Positions 24,701 to 39,700 of a stretch of 64,000 bases of DNA are shown here, in pieces. The position numbers were made by a program, and so were the translations under genes. The DNA lies in contig JAIPMN010001722.1 of assembly GCA_020650975.1 (NCBI GenBank), positions 1-64,000 on the forward strand, read 5' to 3'. Below the pieces are notes generated by a model. The model searched no databases. It was given only the letters and a program-made list of their open reading frames with translations, and had not been told where the DNA came from. The DNA is from Apostichopus californicus (taxonomy: Eukaryota > Echinodermata > Holothuroidea > Aspidochirotida > Stichopodidae). Position 1 is the stretch's first letter; each line of letters opens with the position of its first letter.

Positions 24701-27700
24701 AGAAAAAATATCTGATAACTTGAAAGTTTTGAGATTTTGTATTTTCCTATCTCTTCTTGTACTCTATTGCCCCTTTTACATCTTATTATAAAAGTAATAT
24801 ATATATATATCGATGTAATCATCAATATCAGACTGAAATTGTCATTGGAACTCTGAAATATAGCCGATCATTTTTTATATATATCGTAAGCCATTTCTTG
24901 AACCAATCTCATGGCACATCAGCCAGTGTCCTTATGAAATTATATATGGTGCAAAAAGCAATAAGAAACTGTTTGTCACTGGCCTGCATCCCTTTTTGCT
25001 TTTTTCAATTGTGTTGAAGTATGCCATTTTCAATGGTGATTTGAAATTCTTTTGATTATTATTTGAACGAATCGCCTTAGAGCTAGCGTGGATTTGTGGA
25101 TTGTATCGAGTAGATTAAGTTCCAAGGACGACTAAAATCACAAGTATATTTGGACTGTCTGCTACATTATGAGAAGACAAAGTGATACTCTAAAGATAAA
25201 GGGAAATAAAAAACCTTTTTTTTCTCCCTTTTGACTGCTCCTTAAAACTGCAGTTTGGATTTGCATGTAGCTTTGAATCATTCAGACTAATAAATATAAT
25301 CCTTGCACATTTAAAAGGATCATACACCTCAGTCTGATAAACCATTTGGTTGCTTCTTACCAGAGAGTTATTCGATTGCCTGATCCAGACAAGTTTGTTT
25401 ACCAAAAACTTTTAAAATACATTTGTAAGCCAAAGCATAATGTTGCATGTTTTTCACATGATCAAGACATCCAACCTTTTTTGCTATTTAAATCATCAAA
25501 GGGTTACCATATTTCTTTGGTTGAAAAATGGGACACTGCCTCCCTCCTTCCCTCTCCTTTGATAAAAATTTTGGACATTGAAAGAGGGGGCTACATTAGC
25601 CTTTTTCCCGCCAAACTAATATGTGTGTTTATAAACAATGATAGGATACTGCTGAAACAGCACATATAATGATACGTACAACAAGTGTGCTATTTTTAGT
25701 ATGGATATTGTAGAAACAGAGACCTCTACAAAATCGGGACAATTTATCTCTTGCCGGTGGGTAAATGTATTCTAGTTTGCAATATAAACGGGACAAGTGT
25801 CTTGTGGTAACACTGATCTTATCTCGTTATCTTATTCTCTAATTTTTTTACCCATCTTTGCCCTTTTTTTTCAATCCTATTTCCAGCATCCTCAACTTCA
25901 ACAAAAGTCCAAATATATTAAATATCTCTGCGCCGAGGATTATCGGTCCTGTCAACGATGGATAGCTGGAATCAGACTCGCAAAGGTATAATTGTCAAGC
26001 AGGTGTCTGAGGTCATCTTCGACACTGTTAGATATTAAAATCTTAAAGTAATAAAGAATCATTAGCTAGACCTGACAAGTTTCGTTTCTAAAAAACCAAG
26101 TAAAAGTGAAGAGGTTTTTAACTTCTTACTTTGCTCTATTGACCTGTAAAATATTCCCATTGACTGGCTTTTGTTTTGTTGAAATGTATCTTGGGGAACC
26201 CAGCAGTATTGCAATCTTCACTTGGTATTATTAAGAGAACTCACTAGGTTAAGTGTCTTATCTTCATTCCTCGCATTCTTACTTTAAATTATATTGGTTT
26301 AGGTTTGAAGCTTTCTGTAAAAGTGTCCTTTGCTCTCGATCCCTAAAACTGCTTCCTCACATTAGGGAATATGGCTTAATGGGGTAGAAGAATTGATTTC
26401 TTGCATGTTCTTAAATTCATATCAAGAAAATCTATGACACCAGTGGTGAGGTAACCGTTTTCAACAATTCTCAGTGTGTTGAATACCAGTGTTGTATCTG
26501 TGGTGTTACTATACCTGCACTTGTCAGTACTGAAAAGAGGTGATGTAGGCTGTCAACATAAACTTGTGCATAATAACAAATGTATAAGTATAGGATGTGA
26601 TATGTATAGAGAGTATTGTTGGTATTGTAGACGCTGGCCGGAGTTAAATTAAAGTTTATATCGTGGAGCTGCCACTGGCAGTCACACTTGGAAAACTATA
26701 AAGTAAACGAAATAATATAATAAAGACGACACAGTCCGTGCGTTACTTTAACAAAATACATATATGTGTATGCTCTCGTGGTCCTCACCTCAGTCTATAG
26801 AGACAAGACTTTTACATAGTTCATTGCACATTGTGAATTGGGTATAAATAGTTGGCAAGCTTTTAAAATAATTAGTCAAATTAGCTAGATGCCTTTAACC
26901 CAGTCGTTTATAATTACTTTATTTTACTTTCTCCATAATTTTACTTTCTACAGTATCATGAGTATCAACATGCTTTATATTTTCTCCTTATTCAGTATGG
27001 CAGGCAACTCTTACTGAATTATAACCAGACACAACAGGAACTGAGAGAGTACAAAGTGAGACACATATCGGAGTCTTCGTCAAACACCAATGGAATGCCC
27101 GATACTATATCTCTATCCAGTATGCATTCGACAGTCAGCTCTCACAGCTCAAGTAGCGGCTCCTTACACGGTATGAAACGGCCTTCATTCTCATTAGGAT
27201 TCGTTAAATTTGTATTCTACCATAGCTTGTTACAACTTAGATTCAACTCATTATTGATTATTTTTTTTTTCAAACAGTATTTATATACATATCCAATCCC
27301 AATGAATGGTTTGACAAAGGAAATGTCACAACTTTAGCTACTTGCTGTTGACAAAATGCCCATGCACAAAACTCTAATGGCTGAAATCAACTTTTCTCCG
27401 GCATTTTCCTTAATTACTTAAATCTTTTTACTGTCAGGCTGTGAGAAGAGCCAAAATATTGTTTGATGATAATAAGAAGCTTAACTGGCCTTATGTTAGT
27501 TATGGTAATAACGCCGATTCCTTGAAAGACAATTTGTGACCAACATTCCATATGTTTAAATTCTGGAGATCTCCTGGCAGAAAATTGCTAGTGTTTTTTT
27601 TGTTTTTTTCTACTGGCAAATGGCAAAATCCACTGGCCTTTAACCAATCAATAGCCTGAATTTTAAAGCCGGTTTCTCTGTAAATAACACCAAGAATATG

Positions 27701-30700
27701 CAGCAAACTTAAAACCAAAGCATCAGTAGTACTTCTCATGTTAGTCTGTAATGATTACACGCTACGTTTTACTTAGTAGGAAGTCTTTCCGGCGATAATT
27801 CATGTAATCTTGAGTTATCTTGTGTTTGGTGTATTTTTCCCCCTCTTTTATATTTGATCTAAGCCTCTGTTAAATTTGACGCACAGAATAAAAGTGAAAT
27901 AATGAGAACATAGGGTTATGTGAAGCCTGGGAAAGTTTAAACGAGTGAACATTTTGTAGATTAGAATCGTCTGATGATGTCCACGTCTATTTGATCTAAG
28001 CCTCTGTTAAATTTGAACGCACAGAATAAAGTGAAATAATGAGAACATAAGGGATTGGTGAAGCCTGGGAGAGATTACACAAGTGAACATTTTGTAGATT
28101 AGAATCGTCTGATGATGTTCACGAAACCAACATTAATCATTGTGTGTGTGTGGGATCACGTCATTCCCATTAAAAACCCGTAGCAGCGACTACATGAAAA
28201 TATTTGAATGTGTTTCACACTCGTGGAAGACAAGTTATTAAGAAAGCTTATGAAAACAAACAAGCTGTCTGTCTTGATCGTTGGTGAGAACAGTATACTT
28301 ATTAGACAACTTTTAATGATTAATATTTCACTAATAAGGCTTATTAATTAGGGTACTAACTCTGTTTATGAAACGGTTGATATATTGAGGTGATTAACTT
28401 GTCGGTTGGAAGTGAGTTTATTGAGTAGTTAGCCATGGATGAAGCTATCAATCATTTATTTTAATCGGCTATAGACACTTCGTTGTGGGCTGTATTTGTG
28501 TCAGAGTCAAACCTTTTATTAGTGTATTATCATTTTCATTCCGTATCGCCTCAGGCATGTAGGTCGGTTTCTGCCTCTCGCCGAAACTAGCTGCCATTAC
28601 TAGCTGGGATGACTTAAATGTTAGGGTTTGGAATAGGTTGTGTTTTGGTAACCTTTAGAGATTTGTTGACCTAATATGACAGGGTCTCTCGCCAGCACTA
28701 GCTGCCATTACTAGCTTGGATGACATAAACGTTAGGGTTTGGGAATAGGTTGTGTTTTGTTAACATTGTGGGATTTTTGACCTTCTATGAAAGGGTCTCT
28801 CTCCAACACTAGCTGCCATTACTGTGGAATAACTTGAAACGTTAGGGTTTGGGAATAGGTTGTGTTTTGTTAACGTTTGGGGATTTTTTGACCTAACATG
28901 ACAAGATCTCTCGCCAACACCAGCTGTTTTACATTCTGTGATGAGTTTAAACAAGCCTAAGGTTTCTATGTTTCAAGCTTCATGTTCCCATGTCTACTTT
29001 ATATTAAGGAAATTGAATCTGTTAACAGTCGGTAACTAGTGTAAACAGTCAAAGTGCAAAAGAGAAAAAAGAAACGAGCAGAATTTGGACAATTCTTCAT
29101 TAGTTTGAACATGGGTGGTGAAGTAGAATCCCAATAAAGGGTAGGGACACGGGCTGTTCGGGAGGGTTAAATCTCAGACAACTGAGGCTAGGCGAATATG
29201 AAATGCGTTAACGTGCCATATAACAACTCTATTAAGGGTGTCGAGGTGTGAGCCTCTTTGAGTGCAAAAACTAGACTGACATATATCAAATTAGACGATA
29301 CAGAACTAGACAACATTATGTGATACATTTAACTTAACATAGCGCCTGCAGTTAACATTACAATAACACTAAAACAATAAAACTAAACGATAACAAATAA
29401 CAAGACCAAAAGAGGTAACTATCTCACATTTATAGCAACAATGGTGTGTAATATCATATTTGATAATCTCAGCAATTGAAAAGCAGCAGGTATCATTTTA
29501 ACAAGGGTGTTATATAGGTGTTACAATGGTGTTACATAGGTGTTACAAGGGTGTAACATACTGTAGGTATTACATATCTATTGTATCCAACATATCTATG
29601 TGGAGAAAAAACCAAAATGGTCTACATCCAGCTGGCAACCAATTTGACAATCTTTCTTCGATTTACTTCTCTATAATTTGGGAAACCTTTCCAGATTTAG
29701 ACTTTTAATCACCCAACCTAAACGTAAATCCTTCGTCCTCGCAGACAGCAGATCCGGTGGTCGTTCATCACTATCGATCTATCAGCCCACTCAAGTCTTA
29801 CCGTTACAGGCGAACGCACCGATCAGGAGAGGCACGGTCGGAAATATGTTTGCGAATGCCTGGAAGAAAGGTCTGGAAACTGACGGTAAAGGTTCCAATG
29901 CGGTAAGTAATTGGGGGATAATAATAGGGAAGAAGTGTTTTGAAGGAGGCGGGAAAAGGGACAAGTGTAAATCAGTGTGTTTCAGAGCAAGGCTTTACAT
30001 GGATTATTGCTATGGATGGGTTTGTTGATGAGCTCTTGAGGCAGAGTCCGAAGATTGAAGACGGAAGAAGACTTTTCCAGAGGTGCTCTCTAGATTTTTT
30101 TTTGGGGGGGGGGGAGGGGGAGTATTGTGAGACTACAACTGAAAGTAGTTTAACATTTTTTTTATAAAACATTTTTCTCTTTGAAGGGACTTCATCTGCA
30201 AAATGCGTCACACTTAAGACTTGTTTCAACTATTGAGCAGTTGAAATTAGTCAAAATTACAGCACTGGGATATTAAAGGCTAAAGAAGAGTACTGGGAAA
30301 CCAAATTGCACAAACTGCTCTTTAACTAAGTATATAAGTCAACAATCGCAAGAGCTGGAAAACTAAATTTTGGGAAAACTGCACTAAATAAAAGAACAAT
30401 ATGAAATCATGTTTTTTCACAAATCAAATGCAGAGGGCTTACCATTGACCATAAATATTAAGTGAATTTTTGCTTCATAATGTGCGGGGAAGTTATCGGC
30501 GAAAAAGATTCAAGCCCTTTATTCATTGTGTGCAAAAAGGGTAACATTGCTAAAGAAGCCAAAAAAAAGCTGAAACTGACAGATTGCACATGCTTTGTTA
30601 TATACTCATCTCCATGGCAACCAAGCTCAGGGTTAAAAAAAAAATATCAACAGTTTCACATTATGATGGTTAGTAACCAAATATGATGTGAAGTAGTTTC

Positions 30701-33700
30701 TATTTATGTGGAATCATGTTTTTTTTCTTTCAAACTAATAAAAAAGTAAAGGTACCCACACCATCACCTTTTTACCCCTCCCCCGCCCTCCATTCAAAGA
30801 TTTCTCTTCATACATCTCATCTGTAGGAGTGTATACTTTATTACTGTACGTCAATTAGCTGGCTGCTTTGTTGAAATTGAAAATTGAAACCCTCAAAGTT
30901 TAGAATAAAAGAGGGTTTAGTTTGTGACCACTGCCAGTTATAAAGGGTCTACAATATTGACCTCAGAAATTCAAGAAAATGCTAAAAAGGTCATGTTGCA
31001 TTTCCAAAAAAAAAATTCAAAGCAGTTTAGCTTTAAGGATTTCTGTGACAGTTTGATATTAGCATTTATATTTCCATTGCATTCATAGTTTTGACAGATA
31101 ATTTTAGCATTCACATTGTTGTGACAGTGTTTAGTTTAGTTTAGTTTAGTAGAAGAAAAGGATCAGGAAGGGACACTCAAGTCCCTATCAAAGGACCAAT
31201 ATAGGAGAGAAAAAAAGAAGACACGAAAAATTAGAACCGATTACAATGTATCACAGACCGTACAAGACAAGTTATTTCTTAAACTGAATTTCGTTAAGAT
31301 CAACCGATATTCTTCAACTTATAGTAGTTCATGTCACACCGGCAGCAGAAGGAGAGCCAAATTGATAGAGAAGAGGGACCTCTAGCCCCGAGCAGTTTAT
31401 AACAAAAATTATTCAAATTTATTCAATTTATTCAAATTTATTCAATTTATAAAATGTGAAAAAGAAGAAAGGGGAAAACAGTATACAGTCTGTACTCTAA
31501 ACTGAAACACTGTCACAGTTCACAGAGAAGATGAAGTAATCACCTCAGAAAAGCATTAATATGCAAGTCAAATTGTTTGAATAAAATATTAGTGCCTTCC
31601 ATATATATTTGGGGGGTTGCCAAAGGTGAAGAGTGAATAAATTTGTTTCCAGTGGTTGTTCGCTTTCCATCATACATCTACAAACATTCGTTTTCCCTTA
31701 CCTTTTTACACTCAATTTTATTATTGGTTATTTTGACAATTATTTCCCTGCAAGAAAATAAGAGTTGTAACCTCCATTTTGTCGATGAGGTTAGCTAGTT
31801 GACATTTTATATTTTCATTATTATAAATAGACAATTGGTATAAAAGAATGGATGGAATAAATCCCCCCCCCCCCATAAAAAAATATATATTTTAAGTCAA
31901 ATATTTTTAATTGAGTTATAGCTAGTTTCTTTCAAACAAGTGACAGAAATTTGACATTGAGAGGCAAATTAATTTACAAGCTGTGCCGTTTGTTTAAATT
32001 TAATATAAAACAAAAATATCAAAGTTGTTAAAGAAAATACAGTTTTCTTAAAATAATTAACATTGCATTCTTAGAATAAAAGTACATAATTCTGAATGTT
32101 AAATACAACCTTGGTTAAATACAACCTTGGTTTAACAGTATTAATTATAGATCCATTATGTTTTCTTTGCTTGTATATAGATCACATTAAAGTGAACCTG
32201 TATGAAATGTCATTCCATTTGGCTAAGTTCTTTCCTTCCGACCAGCCTCTGTAAATGCCAGAGTTTTTCCTTCTGAGTGGTTTTGTACATCAGTGCTTTT
32301 ATGTGGTTGGGCAAGGAAGACATTAACTTTATATCGAAAAAATGACAAAGTAGGGTTTAATTTACAGGTGTGATCTCATTTGTTCAGGACCAAGCAAAAG
32401 AATGAAACAGGGTCCATGTTATGTGAAATATGCAGCTTTCTTGTTTTTGCAAGAAAGTAGCATCGCTATAACCTTCCACAGTACTGGAGTACAGTCCCCA
32501 ACGTCCCACTTATGCAGATTTAATTGTGTTTGGTCAAGCGCACACCTGAAGAGATAAAAGTCCATGGTAAATTGCATTTTTTGGGTGAAATAAGCAATAT
32601 TTTACTCATTTTTTTGCCAGGACCAGTTCCACTACTTTTTTTCTTCTTTCTCTCTATTAATATCTTAATTATGTGTTAGCTTTCATTTTAAATGTTTGAG
32701 CAGATATTTCTGTAATTTCAACTCACTGGATATTGTGCAAGCATGTTCGATGCCTGCGAGCCATAACGAGCATAACGTATTAGTTTACGTTGACTGTTTT
32801 TAAGATGGTTTTCCAAGGGTATTAGATGTTTGTTTGCTATATAAAACCATATGTAAACAACAGTGCTCTGAATAATATCTTGCAATCAGAGGTTATTAGT
32901 GCTGAAAAAAGTCAGTAACTTAAAGATACTTAAAGAGTACACAGACCTATCCACCATGTGTGGCTTACAGTATATGACAGAGATCGTTATGGCCAACAAC
33001 TCCCCCAATTAGCAATCTAGGAAAACTTTGTTCAGCTTGGGAGATATCCTTGTGTAAAAGTCATGTCTAAAGGCGGCCATTTTGTAAACCCACTAGGATC
33101 TGGAAACCTCTGACTTTGTTTTATTTTTATTTTCATATTTGTAATATTCAGTATTGACACTGAAACCAATACTCATGTTGGTCTTGTTACAAGATTCAAT
33201 TTGTTAAATTCAAAGTCGGCAAACCCATGTCCATTGCAGAAAATAAACATTACAACAGATAAAGCAAACAAAATGAAAAGAAAAAACTTGCAGGACATTT
33301 TTGTGGCGTGACGATGACATTCTTAGACTTGATCAAGTCTCCGCTTTGTGTTTGAAGGATGATTTAATCTGTGATATCTCCCAGATGGATTCTGATTGTT
33401 CATGACAGTTTTCTCTATCATAGAGACCAATTAATGATGGTAGGGTTTGTGTCTTATTTAATTACAGCGTAAACAGACCATGGTTTTTAGTTTGTGAAAA
33501 AGTCTGGAGGGATACGACGACCGACTTTTCAAAATGTTGTTCATCTTAGAAATTTACCGCTAGGGTAGCAATGGTGAATTAATATCTTATGTTTACTGCA
33601 AAATTACCAGGAAGGGCTGAACCATCTTCTTAGTTTGTATTGTTATTCTATTATTATATTTCTATTGTCATGGCATAGTCTAGTTAATACCTTTGTGGTG

Positions 33701-36700
33701 AGGCAAGATTGGTCCCAACACAAATTTCACCAAACATGTAATAATCCCACATGATTATGCCGGCTAATTTGCATACCATCAAGGGGTTCAAAGGTCATCT
33801 CAGCTGCTGGGTAGCTTAATGAAAGGCAAGCAAGATATTCTTGATATATAAGGAGAATTATCCCACGTTATCAAGCTATTGCCAACTAATGCGAGAATGA
33901 AGCTATAAGATCACCTGGTCTAGATGTACGCTTAAAACTACAAATAAGATTTTCTTGTGTCCTTGAGCAAATTTGAACATAAGTAGGACAACGAATGATG
34001 TCCTAAGCTTGTTAGGTCATAACTTAATTCATACAAAGAAAGAAAGAAAAACTAAAAAATGCCCATTCCTGATCTTGCTATCTTTGGCCTCATTTACACC
34101 AAATTTCTCACAAGATAGTTGATATTTTTTATATAATTTTGCTCTAAAAGAAAAGGAAAAGAAGTAAAAACTCCCATCCATTCTGAATAGAATATCAAGG
34201 TTCCGAAAGGAATCTTCCCGCATATTTGTCTTTAACTTGCTTCATTTTAATTTGCGTTTTATCGTATTTTATCATCTTTTTTTACCTTATTTTACATTAT
34301 TTCCATACATGTATTATCGTCACATGCGTCAGTATCGAAAGCTTAATCATTTTTATCCAACCGTCACAATTGCTTTCCTCTCCCTCGGCTTTATTCCATT
34401 ATGATTTGCAGTCTAGCACTTGCATATTAATTATCTTTGTAGACAAATTCCAACGGTAATTTCATCCAATCGCCAACGTCGAACGAGGTATGCACTGAAT
34501 TCTTTCAGACACGGTCACGCATTGCTCTGTGTCAATGTATACATATTTTCTCCTCATCTTCTTTAATATTGCTCTTTTCTCAAGGATCTGCATGCATGCA
34601 TTATTCGTGGAGTTTGATCTTTTTTTGCCGTCTACTTTATTCATTTTGTTTTCACATAGCGTAGGTTGAACATTACAATCTTTAATCATGTTGTTGATAG
34701 TTTGCATGGTCACCTCTTGTTTTGTGCATGAAGTATTAAAGTAATTAATCCTTTTCTGTTGTTTTTAGATGTTTATTACACTTAGTCATTTATTTGCATT
34801 TTTACAAGCCACAAGCTTACAGCAAAAACTTTCACTGGCACTTGCCTATACAGTAGTATATTCCCATATTGTATTCAGGGATATTTATTTCAAAGATATA
34901 CCCTCACTTGCTCCTCACCGCACCAATCCCTAGTGTTGGGAGATATTTAAAGAGACACCCCACAGATGTAAAAGTCCTTACCCTACCATCCAAAATTGGT
35001 GGGATATGCATTTCTATGAAGTGCAAAAAAAATGTTTTTCTTTTACACAATCAAACAGTAACATGTTTCTATTGTTATACAGCCTGTGATGTAATGTGTG
35101 GCTCACATGAGGCTTAAATTAAACTTGACTTTGTCTGGCCGTGGCAAAGATTAAAAGAAGTTTGTCAGTTCTTGTAAGCTTGAATTTGTTAAATTATGCT
35201 GATTGCCTGTTAAACCAACTTGAAGTCAAGGCAAACAGACCATTGGTCAGTGGCACCCAGTTGGGACGATCTCTTACATCTAGTGTACTTTCTTGTCATG
35301 CTTAAAAGCACTGATATTGACAGTATGAGCTGGATGAATATTCTGTGTATTTCTATCAGATAAAGGTTAGGAACTGTTCACACTGTCAGTAGATGTGCTT
35401 CAAAGCATGTTATGTGAGTACAGTATGGAGTGGTATTATCATTAGAATCATATAAAGGTTTGGAACTGTTCATACTGTCAGTACTAGTGCTTTGAAGCAT
35501 GATATGACAGGACAGTATAGAGTGGCTCAAGCATTAGAATCAGATAAAGGTTATGAACTGTGCATACTGTCAGTAGGATTGCTTCGAAGCATGTTATGAG
35601 AGTACAGTATAGAGTGGTATTAGCATTAGAATCAGATGAAGATTAGGAACTGTGCATACTGTCAGTATTAATTCTTCGAAGCACTTTATGAAAGGATAGT
35701 GCAGATGGTTCAAGCTTTAGAAAGTGTCCCAACTAGCTAATTTGTGAGGTGTCCCTATTGCATATTCATGACTGCTTGTAGATATGTTGCTGACATTGCA
35801 AAAGCAATGGCAAGAAATATTTTGAAAAGTCTTTTTTTATTAAATTATTCTTTAAAGTTTCATAAAACCTCTCCAGAAAATCTTCTTTTTGTTGACTTTG
35901 CAGGAAGTTTGTTGCTTGTTATGCATGAGACCAAACATCAAACTTTCACTTTGATACAGCACATAGAAAATGATACTGCAAGCTGTGTAAGATAACGTTC
36001 TTGGCCTTCAGCCACCGGTGATCAGTGTGATTCAGGCTTGATGAGAGGGGTGTTGTGGGGGGGGGGGGGTTGTGGGAGCTAGAATCCTGTCCCCAGGTTC
36101 AATTGCAAGCTCAAGGAAAGACAATGTATTCCCATTCTCATAAGACACTTTTAAGGATATAGTTTATCTTCAACAAAAGTAGGCCAAGTGCCATTATTGA
36201 CTATGAGACCTGGCCTGGCTCTTTACACCCCTGATCTGAGTGATCTCAGTATTAAAATCTTAGTTCAACGCAAGTATTAAATGTGTCTTAACTCAACGCA
36301 AGTATCAAAAGTGTCTTAACTCAACGCAAGTATTAAAAGTGTCTTAATTCAACACAAGTATTAAAAGTGTCTTAAATCAACACAAGTATTAAAAGTGTCC
36401 TCTTAATTCAATGCAAGTATTAAGAGTATCTTAATTCAATGCAAGCATTGTGAGAAACTGGTTATATATCACAAAGACACTGCATATTATGGGTAAGGGA
36501 TGTATTGTTACAATAAAATGTACTATACATGTATTAATTAAGGCTGATAAATTGGCAGGTCTTATGTCACAATTTACTTACTACAATGTATTCAATGCCC
36601 TCATGATTACTTCTTTCTTCATCTTTCTTGCTACCTGTCAGATAAAATGCATTTTACGCAAAATTAGCTTCAGTTTTTTGTTTCCACCACGGATATTTCG

Positions 36701-39700
36701 CAAACATTTGAAAAGATGTGTCCTGTATAATTGAGTATTAATGATGGTAGAATGAAGAACATCTGATACTTTCATACCACCACATACTCATTCATACTAC
36801 CACATACGCATTCATTCTACCACATACCGACTCCCTCGTACTACTTGACACGTTAAAATAAGAAAGAATGCTTCAAGAAATAATAAAAGTGCATTTTATC
36901 TCACAAGTGTTCACATTTCCTAAGATATGTTGTAAAGCCCAGATATGACATAAACCCTTTAGAGGCTAAGATTGTTGTCACAATAACCTTTGTTGCACAT
37001 ATTGCTATAAAACTGATTATCCTTGGCTTCTACATTGGCTGATTGGCAGGCAGTGTTGTCAGTGGCGGAGTTAGGAGTATTGGTCAGGGGGGGCGAGAAT
37101 GGTCTGTAGGGGCGCTTTCGGTAGTATCTAAGCGCCACTACAGGTTGGCGCGGAGCGTACAGAAAGTTTTTGAGTAAAGATATTTCCTAGATCGCCGGAA
37201 ATGACCCTTTCCGGGCCTTGCTAATTTGCAAATAATGTGACAAATGTCAATAGGTAGATAAGAGCGCAATAAAAAAGTCAATAATCGCAATAAGTAAAAA
37301 GTGGTAAAAGCTGAAAAGGGTGCCAGCAGTCCATTTGAGTCCGTCAGGGGGGGCATCAGCCCCCCTTACTGTATGGACGCTCCGCCACTGATTGTTGTCA
37401 CAAATCATTCTGCATATTTGGATCGAGCTGAGCAACGATGAGTAATTTTTCCTGACTTTAACAGGAAGTGAAGGCAAATTGTTCAAATCACTTTACATTT
37501 CGGATTGAGGGACTTTAGTCGTGACTCGTCGATTGAAGCACTGCTGATTGGATGTAGAGATTTTTCGAAAATGTCAATTGTCTGACAGTTTGATTTATGT
37601 ACAGTAGCAATCACCAGCCATGCAACGCTTCACCTTTGTTTAAACTTTTTACAAGAAAGATCTTCCGTATTTTGCAGTTGCAACCCTTATTTGTCTTTAA
37701 CCATTTCGGTCCTTTTTTTTTATTGTCAGTGCTGTATTCTCCCCCCTCCCATTTAAAAACTATCATCCATATTTTACGTTGCAAATTGTATGTAGTTAGT
37801 TCAATACACAATGCATCGGCCAACTGTCTCTTTTTGTTCTTTGCAAATCTGTGCATTTTTCTCCAATCTTTTCTTTTCATACATGAACAATTATTTGATG
37901 TAGGACATGCCGCTCTCTCCTGCGATACTACCATAAATATTTGCGAAATTTTTGTGGCGCAAAAAAAAAACAAGAAGTGAAAATTGATTTTTCATAGAAA
38001 CCTATTTACATATTCACTTCTCTGTTACGTATAAAATGTGTCATTTTCAATATAGAAATCGAGAACCACAATTCACACACAAATGCATGAATATTTATTT
38101 TGTCATTTCCTGTATGGTCTAGTTTGTAACCATCAAAATTTGGTTGGTTTTTAAAATATTTTTCCAATTTTTTTTTCTCCGAGTACCATTTCTTGCTTTC
38201 CAATTTTAATAGGCAAAGGAAGGGCTTAATACAACTTCCTCATGTATACAATTTATGTTGACAGTTTTTTAACTTCTTTTATACTTTTCACAGAATGTGA
38301 GTTTTGAATGGTGAGGTTCTTGCATGCCTTTTTTAATTAAACGTTGAAATGATTAACCCCTGCCTGATATTTTTGATCATCAACACCATTATTTGAGATG
38401 GCTATGTATCTACATAAAGTGAGCCAAAATCACACACACATAACATGCTTGCTCTTAGAACAGTTCATTTCAGTTTGTGGCCTGTGTCTGTGCGCCTTCC
38501 ATACGGACAGGAGGAATGAAAGCCAGATATGATTCATATTCTATTTTTACGCACGTCAAATTCCCTCTCGCATAGAATGTTAATCGGTCTCTCTTCCTTT
38601 GCTTTCCAACAGAACACCGAACTTCACAGACCTGCGATCGTCACGCCGACCAAGTCGAAGAGACCGAGTCAGACGCTGAACGAGTTTGAAGTCCAGAGGG
38701 CGCTGCAAGAACTCGACATGGAATTAGATATGAGTAATAACCAGGTAAAAAAAGAGCCACACCGTCCCTACAAGCTTCAAAGTTCGACGCCAGAATCCCT
38801 GGCAAATTTGTTCATACCTCCGTCGCCCAAAGGGTCCCGCCAATCTGCGGCTTCCCTCTCAGACAAGTCGTCCCTCTCTGTCACTCCCAAAGTAGGACAG
38901 AGCCCTCGTTCCTCTACATGTAGTTCTAACGCGAGAGGCAGCCCCGCTTCCTCGGTGTCGTCGGCATCCAGTGTTCATCTCCTTCAGTCCAGACAGGCAC
39001 AGATAAACTCACCTCCACCTTCTCTGAATCAGCCTCTCTCTACTAATGTTAGTAATGCCAGCAATGGTCACCTACACGGCAATCTAACCCTTCAGCTGCA
39101 CCGACATTCGGCAGCATCCCCGCCCTCCAGTCCCAGAGAACATTCCCCCCGGGGCTCCCCCACTCTCCAATCACCCTCTGGCCCCAGCCGATCCAAGAGA
39201 CCCATTCCTGTGCAACCGCCTACCGCTCCTCCTTCCTACAGGAACTCGCAAAGCCCAGTCGACGCACCGCCCCCCAACTTTGAGCATCTTGTCGACGAGA
39301 GTAACACGCAGTACTACCTAGTGAACCCTGAGCCATTCAGAAAGTCCCCATCGCCATTGACTTCGCCCGGTGTAATTACGAACGAAGGGAATATATCTCC
39401 GAGTTCCCCTCTCACTCCCACACAGAAACGGAATTCCTTGGGTAGCCCCAGTCGACACGTGCCCCCGCCCCCACCGGTTCGAAGCCCAACTACCAGGCTG
39501 AGCAGGTTGTCTGGCTCGGAGGAACAGTTTACGTTCGGGAACTTGGGCGGCAGGCAAGAACCGCCCAAGCGGGTACAATTCAGAGACAGCTACGACGAGA
39601 TCCCCAAGGGATCTTTCGATTACGATTCCGAAGGCTCTTCGTTATCGTCCTCTTCCCCGAACACTTCTAGCGCTTCGTACGGAAGGCCAAATTTCAACCA

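Larger units (their letters stand above)
27171..29744 (+). other. MRL intron with several local duplications
   Basis: Holds a dispersed repeat fragment (27605-27670), a two-copy 136-bp duplication (27852-28123), a three-copy 115-bp tandem repeat (28570-28925) and a small GTGTTACA repeat near 29508-29560. Confidence 0.75.
29903..38612 (+). other. Largest MRL intron (8.7 kb)
   Basis: Holds a possible SINE-like element (31130-31440), a dispersed repeat copy (33300-33475), a 92-bp tandem array (35345-35720), a 30-bp array (36260-36450) and a hAT element (37060-37390). I found no further coding exon. The flanking exons join in phase 0. Confidence 0.65.

Noticed and set aside
26580-26760. Possible LTR-like edge near GGAGCTGCCACTGGCAGTC
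   Set aside because: No paired terminal repeat, primer site or coding remnant found; no retroviral element is claimed in this window.
37138-37356. Minus-strand 72-codon frame
   Set aside because: Lies inside the hAT miniature element, which has no coding capacity.
39314-39578. Minus-strand frames inside the MRL terminal exon
   Set aside because: Shadow frames of a GC-richer proline-coding exon; the plus-strand frame is continuous and homologous.
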